From Bacillota bacterium (GTDB lineage: Bacteria > Bacillota > Clostridia > Tissierellales > Sedimentibacteraceae): a DNA stretch of 5,334 nt. Below are positions 1 through 5,163 of this stretch, piece after piece (positions within the stretch are counted from its first letter, which is position 1; each line of letters opens with the position of its first letter). The notes beneath the pieces are model-generated. The model was not told where the DNA came from, searched no databases, and was given only the letters and a program-made list of their open reading frames with translations. Position numbers and translations under genes: made by a program. Location: assembly GCA_029239575.1 (NCBI GenBank), contig JARBUP010000209.1, forward strand, positions 1 through 5,334, written 5' to 3'.

Positions 1-40
1 TTTAAAAAAATATGAAAAATTTTGCTAATTTACTCATAAT

Positions 41-70
41 TTGACCCTTATTGTGAATAATATATATAAC
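41..70 (+). promoter_or_regulatory. Likely promoter of the 64-residue small protein
   Basis: A TTGACC -35 box lies at 41-46 (5 of 6 matches to TTGACA). A TATAAC -10 box lies at 65-70 (5 of 6), with 18 bp between; TATATA at 63-68 with a 16-bp spacer is an alternative. Transcription would begin near 77, just ahead of the ribosome site. The surroundings are almost pure A+T, so the -10 box alone would mean little. The good -35 box and its position make the call reasonable. Confidence 0.55.
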
Positions 71-99
71 TATTTAAAAATTAGGGGAGATAATAAAAT

Positions 100-294
100 A
101 TGAACGAATTTGAAAAAATACAAAAAATGTACGAAGATGGATTTAGATGTATTAGATATGATGATACGAAAGATGGGGATATGAGTATTTATTTAAAAAA
201 TTTCGAGTCTGAAGCATCTGAAGCAATGAGAATAAGCGGTTTTGATGAAAAAATGAAAGTAAAAAGTTTTGTCAATGACAATTCCATGAGATAA
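100..294 (+). CDS. Small acidic protein of unknown function (64 aa)
   Basis: I do not recognise this protein and assign no function. It opens with ATG, ten bases after a purine-rich AGGGGAG ribosome site (83-89), and ends in TAA. It has a promoter candidate upstream and a strong intrinsic terminator 22 bp downstream, so it looks like a complete one-gene transcription unit rather than a chance reading frame. The product is soluble in character, with many Asp, Glu and Lys residues. I see no signal peptide, membrane segment, Cys pair or helix-turn-helix. A central stretch (about residues 14-33) contains GFRCIRYDD and GDMSIYLKN, and the second half (residues 36-52) looks amphipathic and helical with several Glu and Met. 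It does not read as a fragment of a larger protein. Coding is judged from signals and residue composition only; no homologue search was possible. Confidence 0.7.
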   Translation: MNEFEKIQKMYEDGFRCIRYDDTKDGDMSIYLKNFESEASEAMRISGFDEKMKVKSFVNDNSMR

Positions 295-316
295 TTGAAA
301 CTTTATTATAATACTT

Positions 317-349
317 AAATACTAAATTTATAAAAGTTTAGTATTTTTT
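317..349 (+). terminator. Intrinsic terminator after the small protein gene
   Basis: Left arm 317-329 pairs with right arm 334-346 to give a 13-bp stem with one G-U pair, closed by a four-base loop (330-333). A run of six T residues (344-349) follows and partly overlaps the stem. It lies 22 bp past the stop codon and separates the small gene from the proBA region. The stem is A+T-rich, but its length and the T run make it convincing. Confidence 0.8.
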
Positions 350-378
350 GTGTTTTTATTAAAATGTTGACTAAACGG

Positions 379-468
379 TATAATATATACTAATTACTAA
401 CTAAAGTTAATTTTGCATTAATTAGGCAATTGTAGTTTTTACGATTGTTAAAAAGTCCTTGCTTTTTT
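379..468 (+). ncRNA. Possible short RNA or attenuator upstream of proB
   Basis: This is a tentative call. A consensus TATAAT (379-384) is followed by an 8-bp hairpin at 427-434/440-447 with one G-U pair and a GTTTT loop. A short AAAAAG/CTTTTT hairpin (450-455/462-467) follows and runs into a T tract ending at 468. A transcript starting near 391 and ending near 468 would be about 78 bases. The -35 match is poor (TTTATT at 355-360), and the terminator stem is short and made mostly of A-T pairs. It could be a small RNA, a leader that attenuates proB, or chance structure in A+T-rich DNA. I see no known RNA family signature. Confidence 0.25.
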
Positions 469-486
469 CTTCTTTGATGGTACAAT
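459..486 (+). promoter_or_regulatory. Likely proBA promoter with extended -10
   Basis: A TACAAT -10 box at 481-486 is preceded by TGG (478-480), which forms an extended -10 element. A weak -35 box, TTGCTT (459-464), sits 16 bp upstream. Transcription would start near 493 and leave a leader of only about 24 bases before the proB start, too short for a riboswitch. The -35 box overlaps the T-rich hairpin described just upstream. The nine-base unit ACAATATTA is directly repeated at 482-490 and 491-499, next to the start of transcription. Confidence 0.5.
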
Positions 487-516
487 ATTAACAATATTAT
501 TTTTAAGGATGGTCAC

Positions 517-1320
517 ATGGAATTGAAAAACGAAAAAATTAAAAATAAAAAAAGAATAGTAATTAAAGTTGGAACATCAACACTTACCCACGATACAGGA
601 AGTCTAAACTTAAGAATTATGGATAAACTTGCAATGGTTTTATCAGATATTAAAAATAAAGGTTATGATGTTGTACTTGTAACATCAGGTTCTATTACAG
701 CAGGTGTCGCTAAACTTAGATTAAAAGAAAGACCAAAATCCATAAAAGAAAGACAAGCTGCAGCATCAGTTGGACAATGCGAACTCATGTTTGTTTACGA
801 TAAACTTTTTTCTCAGTATGGGCAAATGGCTTCACAAATACTTTTGACAAGAGATATAACGGACAATGATTTGTTCAGAAATAATATTATAAACACTTTT
901 GAAACTTTACTTTCTTATGGAGTAATTCCTATTGTAAATGAAAATGACACTGTTGCCGTAGATGAGCTTGTGTACGGGGACAATGACACTTTGTCAGCCA
1001 TAACTGCTACATTAATAAATGCAGACAAACTTATTATATTAACTGACATAGACGGATTTTATGATGGTAACCCTCAGAAAAAAATAGATGCAAAATTAAT
1101 TCCTATAATAGAAGAAATAACTTTAGATATAGAAAAAGCTGCAGGGGATGCTGGAAGCATCGTTGGAACAGGTGGTATGGCTACAAAAATAGCCGCTGCT
1201 AAAATAGCTGTAGAAGCGGGAATTGATATGGTCATAACAAATGGGCAAAATCTTGAATCACTATATGATATTTTGGATGGTAAACAAGTTGGAACTTTAT
1301 TTAAAGGAAAGAAGGTGTAA
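517..1320 (+). CDS. proB: Glutamate 5-kinase, short form without PUA domain
   Basis: ProB phosphorylates the side-chain carboxyl of glutamate with ATP, the first and committed step of proline synthesis in the cytoplasm. The 267 residues form a single amino-acid-kinase domain. Visible motifs are the phosphate-binding IKVGTSTL (16-23), VTSGSITAG (55-63), RQAAASVGQ (79-87), VPIVNENDTV (136-145) in the glutamate-binding region, YGDNDTLSA (153-161), LTDIDGFYDGNP (175-186) and GTGGMATK (217-224) ending in the conserved lysine. The protein stops soon after this domain, about 100 residues shorter than the E. coli enzyme (about 367), because the C-terminal PUA domain is absent. Short forms are known in clostridia, and the frame ends cleanly, so this is not a truncation. 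AAGGA (505-509) lies seven bases before the ATG. The gene is followed after 2 bp by proA, and the two are surely co-transcribed. Confidence 0.96.
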   Translation: MELKNEKIKNKKRIVIKVGTSTLTHDTGSLNLRIMDKLAMVLSDIKNKGYDVVLVTSGSITAGVAKLRLKERPKSIKERQAAASVGQCELMFVYDKLFSQYGQMASQILLTRDITDNDLFRNNIINTFETLLSYGVIPIVNENDTVAVDELVYGDNDTLSAITATLINADKLIILTDIDGFYDGNPQKKIDAKLIPIIEEITLDIEKAAGDAGSIVGTGGMATKIAAAKIAVEAGIDMVITNGQNLESLYDILDGKQVGTLFKGKKV

Positions 1321-1322
1321 AT

Positions 1323-2567
1323 ATGAATGAACTCATAACAAAAGGTAAAAAAGCTAAAGCTTCTTCATATGAGCTTATGAATGTATCAAGTGAAATTAAA
1401 AATAACGCGTTAAGAAAAATAGCAGAAAATTTAATTAAACATACACAAGAAATTATTGAAAAAAATAAAATAGATATAGAAAATTATAGAAGCATAAATA
1501 TGCCTGAATCTATGGTTGACAGGCTAATGCTTAATGAAGAAAGAATAAAATCAATTGCTGAAGGTGTAAATCAAATTGCTGAACTTGAAGATCCAATAGG
1601 TGAAGTTTTGCAAATGATTAAAAGGCCAAATGGTCTTGTTATAGGAAGAAAAAGAGTTCCTCTTGGAGTAATTGGAATTATATATGAGTCACGTCCTAAT
1701 GTAACTGTAGATGCTGCAGCATTATGTATTAAATCTTCTAATGCTGTAATGCTTAGAGGTTCTAAGGATGCAATTAATTCTAATAAAGAGCTTGTTCGCA
1801 TAATGAAATTATCATTAAAAGAATCAGGAATTAATGAAGGTGCTATTGAACTCATTGAAGATGTATCAAGGGAAACTGCTTCAGAATTTATGAAGTTAAA
1901 TGAATATTTAAATGTTTTAATTCCAAGGGGAGGGGCAGGACTTATAAAAACTGCTGTTAAACATGCAACAGTGCCTGTAATTGAAACGGGAACTGGAAAT
2001 TGCCATATTTATGTTGATGAGTTTGCAGATTTGGACATGGCTATTAATATTTTATTAAATGCTAAAACTTCAAGAGTGTCCGTATGTAATGCATGTGAAA
2101 GCCTTCTTGTTCATAAAGATATTAAAGATAAATTTTTGCCAGAAGCAGTAAAAAAATTAAAGGAAAAAAATGTGGAAGTTAGAGGTTGTGATGAAACTAT
2201 TAAAGTTTGTCCTGACGTTATACCAGCCACAGAAGAAGATTATGGAAGAGAGTTTCTTGATTATATAATTTCTGTTAAAGTTGTGAATGATGTTAAAGAA
2301 GCAATTGAGCATATAAATAAATATAATACAGGTCATTCTGAAGCTATAATAACAGAATCCTATACAAATTCTCAGCGTTTTTTAAATGAAGTTGACGCTG
2401 CAGCTGTTTATGTTAATGCATCTACAAGGTTCACGGACGGATTTGAATTTGGATTTGGAGCTGAAATAGGAATAAGCACACAAAAAGTACATGCAAGAGG
2501 TCCTATGGGATTAAAAGAACTAACTACTACAAAATATATTATTTATGGAAATGGCCAAATAAGATAA
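1323..2567 (+). CDS. proA: Gamma-glutamyl phosphate reductase
   Basis: ProA reduces gamma-glutamyl phosphate with NADPH to glutamate 5-semialdehyde, which cyclises to the substrate of ProC. The 414 residues match the usual family length and show the aldehyde-dehydrogenase-like fold throughout. Key stretches are VPLGVIGIIYESRPNVTVD (112-130), MLRGSKDA (143-150), LIPRGGAGLI (199-208), VIETGTGNCHIYVD (219-232), the catalytic cysteine Cys255 in SVCNACESLL (253-262), and the conserved end TRFTDGFEFGFGAEIGIST (368-386) followed by KVHARGPMGLKELTT (388-402). The start codon lies 2 bp after the proB stop, and its ribosome site (GAAGG, near 1310-1314) is inside the last proB codons. This arrangement suggests coupled translation and fits the need to hand over a labile acyl phosphate. 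No proC is present in the window. Confidence 0.97.
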   Translation: MNELITKGKKAKASSYELMNVSSEIKNNALRKIAENLIKHTQEIIEKNKIDIENYRSINMPESMVDRLMLNEERIKSIAEGVNQIAELEDPIGEVLQMIKRPNGLVIGRKRVPLGVIGIIYESRPNVTVDAAALCIKSSNAVMLRGSKDAINSNKELVRIMKLSLKESGINEGAIELIEDVSRETASEFMKLNEYLNVLIPRGGAGLIKTAVKHATVPVIETGTGNCHIYVDEFADLDMAINILLNAKTSRVSVCNACESLLVHKDIKDKFLPEAVKKLKEKNVEVRGCDETIKVCPDVIPATEEDYGREFLDYIISVKVVNDVKEAIEHINKYNTGHSEAIITESYTNSQRFLNEVDAAAVYVNASTRFTDGFEFGFGAEIGISTQKVHARGPMGLKELTTTKYIIYGNGQIR

Positions 2568-2576
2568 AAAAATTAA

Positions 2577-2632
2577 AGAGACGGTCCTTAAAGCCCTCAA
2601 GCTTAGACCACTTCAAAAGAAGGACCGTCACT
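2577..2632 (+). repeat. Palindromic intergenic repeat, copy 1
   Basis: Left arm 2577-2589 and right arm 2620-2632 form a 13-bp stem with a single A/A mismatch (2579 with 2630); the inner 10 bp (2580-2589/2620-2629) are perfect. They enclose a 30-base middle. The element starts ten bases after the proA stop. It matches a second element at 5061-5115 in both arms and in parts of the middle (AAAGCC, AAG, CCA and TCAAAA shared in order). No T run follows, so it is not a typical intrinsic terminator. GGGACGG-type palindromes are common between genes in clostridia, and some such families are spread by Y1 (REP-associated) transposases. Membership of that class is inference here. Confidence 0.8.
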
Positions 2633-2649
2633 AAAATTAAAAGGTAAAT

Positions 2650-2690
2650 TAAAAGCTTCTCAATTAAAACTGAGAAGCTTTTATATTTAT
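2650..2690. terminator. Bidirectional terminator between proA and asnA
   Basis: A perfect 13-bp inverted repeat (2650-2662 with 2671-2683) encloses an eight-base loop. On the plus strand the stem is followed by TATATTTATTT. On the minus strand it is followed by AATTTACC after a stem ending in TTTTA. Both strands therefore carry a short U-rich tail. The convergent placement, 82 bp after the proA stop and 35 bp after the asnA stop, supports a role in ending both transcripts. Confidence 0.8.
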
Positions 2691-2718
2691 TTAAAATTCG
2701 CTTTTAAAAGTTTTTATA

Positions 2719-3732
2719 TTAAAGCAAGTGAATTTCATTTTCTTGGCATACATCAATCATTTCCTGTGACCATACTGAAGATTGAACTTCTCCTATATGT
2801 GCCTTTTGTAGGAAATACATACATATTCTTGATTGGCCAATACCACCGCCCACTGTGAAAGGAAGATTTTCTTCTATTATATCTTTGTGGAATGGGAAAT
2901 GAGATTTTCTCATTTGGTCTCTTTCTTCAAGCTGTTTTAAAAGGGAATCTTTATCAACTCTTATTCCCATAGAAGAAAGTTCTAAAGCTATATCGAGAGT
3001 TTTAAAATAGAATAATATATCTCCGTTTAAATTCCAGTCATCATAATCAGCTGCACGTCCATCGTGTATTGTATCATCGGATAATTTGCCTCCAACCTGC
3101 ATTAAAAATACTGCTTTATGCTCTTTAGTTATTAAATATTCTCTTTCTTTAGGTGTTTTATCTGGGTATAACTGTAGAAGTTCTTCAGTAGTAATAAAAT
3201 ATATTTCTTCAGGAAGTTCATTTCTTAAAAATGGATATAAACTTTCTAAATAAAGCTCAGTTGCTGTAAATGCAGCATATATTTTTTTTACTATAATTTT
3301 TAATGTATCTAAGTTTCTGTCTTCTTTTTTTATTATTTTTTCCCAGTCCCATTGGTCAACGTAAATAGAATGTATGTTATCTAAATCTTCATCTCTTCTA
3401 ATTGCGTTCATATCTGTGTATAGACCTGTATAAGTGTCAAATCTATATTTGTGAAGGGCATTTCTTTTCCATTTAGCAAGAGATTGAACTATTTCTACAT
3501 CATATTGAGTTTCTAACATATCAAATGCTACTGCTCTTTCTATTCCGTTTAAATCATCGTTTAAACCTGATTCAGGTCTAACCATTAATGGAGCAGATAC
3601 TCTTATTAAAGATAAGTTTTTAGATAATTCATTTTCGAAAAAATCTTTTATTTTTTTAATTGCTATTTGTGTTTCTAATACTGATAATTTGCTTGTGTAA
3701 GACTCTGGTATTATTAATTTTTCTAATGACAT
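2719..3732 (-). CDS. asnA: Aspartate-ammonia ligase (asparagine synthetase A)
   Basis: AsnA makes asparagine from aspartate, ammonia and ATP (giving AMP and PPi) in the cytoplasm. It is a homodimer with a class II aminoacyl-tRNA synthetase-like fold. The chosen start gives 337 residues, close to the 330 of E. coli. Conserved stretches are the N-terminal ETQIAIKKIKDFF (20-32), LIRVSAPLMV (42-51), QSLAKWKRNAL (83-93), YVDQWDWEK (124-132), VGGKLSDDTIHDGRAADYDDW (213-233, read in two parts), LNGDIL (235-240), ELSSMGIRVD (251-260) and the class II motif-3-like GGGIGQSR (295-302). Translation most likely starts at the ATG at 3732, eight bases after GGAGG. An in-frame TTG five codons earlier runs into that ribosome site and is rejected. 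A complete T-box leader with an asparagine specifier precedes the gene and independently supports the assignment. It is convergent with proBA and divergent from thyA. Confidence 0.97.
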   Translation of the reverse strand: MSLEKLIIPESYTSKLSVLETQIAIKKIKDFFENELSKNLSLIRVSAPLMVRPESGLNDDLNGIERAVAFDMLETQYDVEIVQSLAKWKRNALHKYRFDTYTGLYTDMNAIRRDEDLDNIHSIYVDQWDWEKIIKKEDRNLDTLKIIVKKIYAAFTATELYLESLYPFLRNELPEEIYFITTEELLQLYPDKTPKEREYLITKEHKAVFLMQVGGKLSDDTIHDGRAADYDDWNLNGDILFYFKTLDIALELSSMGIRVDKDSLLKQLEERDQMRKSHFPFHKDIIEENLPFTVGGGIGQSRICMYFLQKAHIGEVQSSVWSQEMIDVCQENEIHLL

Positions 3733-3740
3733 GTTGTTTT

Positions 3741-3745
3741 CCTCC
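3741..3745 (-). promoter_or_regulatory. asnA ribosome binding site (fixes the start)
   Basis: GGAGG on the minus strand lies eight bases before the ATG at 3732-3730. The longer in-frame candidate, TTG at 3747-3745, overlaps this GGAGG and has no ribosome site of its own. The start is therefore set at 3732. Confidence 0.85.
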
Positions 3746-3763
3746 AAATTTATATTTTAAAAT

Positions 3764-3803
3764 AAAAAAAACTTCTTAATCCCTACAAAGGGACGAAGAA
3801 GTT
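3764..3803 (-). terminator. T-box leader terminator of asnA
   Basis: Read on the minus strand, AACTTCTT (3803-3796) pairs with AAGAAGTT (3777-3770), and inner TCCC pairs with GGGA around a TTTGTA loop. A run of eight T residues (3771-3764) follows. The CGTCCC segment in its left half is the partner of the T-box sequence in the antiterminator, so the two structures exclude each other. It ends about 30 bases before the asnA start codon. Confidence 0.92.
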
Positions 3804-3937
3804 ATATTCGCGGTACCACCCAATTTAGCATTTGCATGCTCACTCAATAGATACTTACATATCTATGCCGCTAAACGCGCGGATCGTCTGAGTCTACTTT
3901 TGTTTATATAAACAATTTTGATCAGAAGCTCAAGGAT

Positions 3938-3940
3938 GTT
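3938..3940 (-). promoter_or_regulatory. Specifier codon AAC (Asn) of the T-box
   Basis: In the Stem I internal loop the minus strand reads GAA, G, AAC, A. In T-box leaders the triplet at this position, between the loop-E GAA plus one base and a conserved purine, pairs with the tRNA anticodon. AAC matches the GUU anticodon of tRNA-Asn, in line with the asparagine synthetase gene downstream. Confidence 0.9.
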
Positions 3941-4040
3941 CTTCGTATATGATGCTGTGATAGACTCCCACCGACGCTATCTCTCTTTGACTTAATCATA
4001 TATTACTCTTCCCGTCATTGCTGAATATTCATTTATACTA

Positions 4041-4068
4041 ATTATATTTAAAATAATAATTTTGTCAA
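4041..4068 (-). promoter_or_regulatory. Promoter of the asnA T-box leader
   Basis: On the minus strand a perfect TTGACA (4068-4063) and a perfect TATAAT (4046-4041) are separated by 16 bp. Transcription should begin near 4034, about ten bases before Stem I. With both hexamers perfect, this should be a strong constitutive promoter, leaving control to the riboswitch. Confidence 0.88.
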
Positions 4069-4157
4069 GAATAATTTTGAATTATTTTAAAAATAATATT
4101 AAAAATATTATATGTTGTATATTTTAATTTATTCTTTTAATTATATTTAAATTAATA

Positions 4158-4163
4158 TATAAT
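4158..4163 (+). promoter_or_regulatory. Candidate -10 box of thyA
   Basis: TATAAT lies 37 bp before the thyA start, so a transcript would begin near 4170 with a leader of about 30 bases. No good -35 box is found at the right distance; TTTTAA at 4135-4140 matches only 3 of 6 positions. The whole stretch 4035-4187 between the divergent asnA and thyA promoters is almost pure A+T, with several A/T-only palindromes (for example 4081-4097). I see no recognisable operator or gene in it. Confidence 0.45.
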
Positions 4164-4200
4164 AGTTTTAAATTAACAAATATTTTTAAGGAGCGTTTAA

Positions 4201-5031
4201 ATGAATATTGCAGATAAATTATTTATAGATAGTTGCAAAGATATATTACAAAACGGTGTTTGGGATAAAGATTATGATGTAAGACCAAGATGGGAAGATG
4301 GAGCTCCAGCATACACTATTAAAAAATTTGGTTTAGTGAATAGATATGACTTAAGTAGCAGTTTTCCAATATTGACACTTAGAAAAACAAATTTTAAAGC
4401 GGCAGTAGATGAACTTTTATGGATATGGCAGAAAAAATCAAACAATGTAAATGATCTAAACAGTCACATCTGGGATTCATGGGCGGATGAAACAGGCTCA
4501 ATTGGAAAAGCATATGGTTATCAATTAGGCATTAAACATAAATATAAAGAAGGAGATTTTGATCAAGTTGATAGAGTTATATTTGACTTGAAAAACAATC
4601 CAAGTTCAAGACGTATTATGACTAATATTTACAATTTTGAAGATTTACATAATATGCACCTTTATCCATGCGCATATAGTATGACATTTAATGTATCAGG
4701 AAATAAATTAAATGCTATATTAAATCAGCGTTCACAGGATATGCTTGCTGCTAATAACTGGAATGTAGTTCAATATTCAATTTTAGTTCATATGATGGCT
4801 CAAATCAGCGGCCTACAAGCTGGAGAATTAGTTCATGTAATAGCTGATGCACATATTTATGACAGACATGTTCCTATTATAGAAGAATTAATTAAACAAG
4901 AATCACATGAAGCACCTAAACTTGAAATAGATGCAGCCATCAAAAGCTTTTATGATTTTACAGTTGATAGCTTTAAATTAGAAAATTATAATTTTAACTC
5001 ATTTAAAGTTAAAGTACCTATTGCAATATAA
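4201..5031 (+). CDS. thyA: Thymidylate synthase (ThyA type)
   Basis: ThyA methylates dUMP to dTMP using methylene-tetrahydrofolate as donor of both carbon and hydride, releasing dihydrofolate. The 276 residues are near the usual length (264 in E. coli). Recognisable parts are the early PAYTIKKFG (36-44), FPILTLRKTNFKAAVDELLWIW (55-76, two parts), IWDSWADETGSIGKAYG (90-106), the paired arginines in SSRRIM (135-140), the catalytic Cys157 in YPCAYSMTF (155-163), QRSQD (176-180), HMMAQ (197-201), the dUMP-contacting His218 and Tyr220 in DAHIYDRH (216-223), and the C-terminal VPIAI (272-276). The usual GLPFN motif reads ANNWN (184-188). Its final Asn, which contacts the uracil, is kept. AAGGAG (4188-4193) lies seven bases before the ATG. 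folA follows downstream, a common pairing since FolA recycles the dihydrofolate. Confidence 0.96.
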   Translation: MNIADKLFIDSCKDILQNGVWDKDYDVRPRWEDGAPAYTIKKFGLVNRYDLSSSFPILTLRKTNFKAAVDELLWIWQKKSNNVNDLNSHIWDSWADETGSIGKAYGYQLGIKHKYKEGDFDQVDRVIFDLKNNPSSRRIMTNIYNFEDLHNMHLYPCAYSMTFNVSGNKLNAILNQRSQDMLAANNWNVVQYSILVHMMAQISGLQAGELVHVIADAHIYDRHVPIIEELIKQESHEAPKLEIDAAIKSFYDFTVDSFKLENYNFNSFKVKVPIAI

Positions 5032-5035
5032 AGTA

Positions 5036-5047
5036 AGGGACGGGACC
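5036..5047 (+). repeat. Partial extra left arm of the palindromic repeat
   Basis: AGGGACGGGACC, starting five bases after the thyA stop, matches the left arm of the full repeat at 5061-5072 except for one extra G. It has no right arm of its own. It may be the remnant of an earlier or tandem copy, or a slippage duplication. It could also compete with the true left arm for pairing with 5103-5115. Confidence 0.6.
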
Positions 5048-5060
5048 AATGAAAGGGGCC

Positions 5061-5115
5061 AGGGACGGACCTTAAAGCCTTAAAGATAGGCCATGTCAAA
5101 AAAAGGTCCGTCCCT
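5061..5115 (+). repeat. Palindromic intergenic repeat, copy 2
   Basis: Left arm 5061-5073 and right arm 5103-5115 are perfectly complementary over 13 bp and enclose 29 bases. Inside, GCCT (5077-5080) and AGGC (5088-5091) could form a small secondary hairpin that copy 1 lacks. Copy 1 (2577-2632) matches in orientation, arm length and middle order. The arms differ at one central pair (A5069-T5107 here, T-A in copy 1) and at one outer pair, which is paired here and mismatched in copy 1. It sits between thyA and folA with no following T run, so read-through into folA is expected. Confidence 0.85.
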
Positions 5116-5163
5116 AAAGCTGAAGTATCAAAAAAATAAGAATACAAAAAGCAAGGAGTTTTT

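Larger units (their letters stand above)
3764..4034 (-). promoter_or_regulatory. T-box riboswitch, asparagine-specific, controlling asnA
   Basis: This leader should let transcription reach asnA only when uncharged tRNA-Asn binds. In minus-strand order, Stem I starts near 4023 with a kink-turn-like base (AATGAC facing TTGA), followed by a GGGA/TCCT pairing. A specifier loop follows, with AGTA (4007-4004) facing GAA-G-AAC-A. The apical GATAG/CTATC stem carries the conserved GGTGGGAG loop (3972-3965). The specifier codon is AAC at 3940-3938, in the standard place after GAA plus one base and before A. Next come a multi-stem region closed by ACTCA/TGAGT and a small Stem III (3840-3827, GCAA loop). 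The T-box core AAATTGGGTGGTACCGCG (3826-3809) follows, then the terminator. Every landmark is present and intact. The specifier and the downstream gene agree. Confidence 0.96.

Noticed and set aside
367..384. TTGACT (367-372) with TATAAT (379-384) as a promoter pair
   Set aside because: Only six bases separate them, far too few for sigma-70-type recognition; the TATAAT would need another -35 box.
295..516. Proline T-box or other known riboswitch ahead of proBA
   Set aside because: No GGGTGGTACCGCG-like T-box core, AGTA/GAA specifier loop or other known riboswitch signature is present in this spacer.
1571..1855. 94-codon open frame on the minus strand inside proA
   Set aside because: It lies wholly within strongly conserved proA coding sequence, has no ribosome site, and its translation has no recognisable domain; it is an antisense shadow.
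2701..2710. CTTTTAAAAG palindrome followed by T residues as a second terminator after proA
   Set aside because: A perfect 10-bp palindrome leaves almost no loop, the possible stem is very short and A+T-rich, and a much better terminator lies just upstream at 2650-2690.
3733..3747. TTG at 3747 as an earlier asnA start
   Set aside because: The TTG overlaps the GGAGG that serves the ATG at 3732, and the five extra residues do not belong to the conserved AsnA N-terminus.
5061..5115. Repeat copy 2 as the thyA terminator
   Set aside because: The stem is strong, but it is followed by AAAGCTGAAG with no U run, and a similar element sits beside a separate true terminator after proA.
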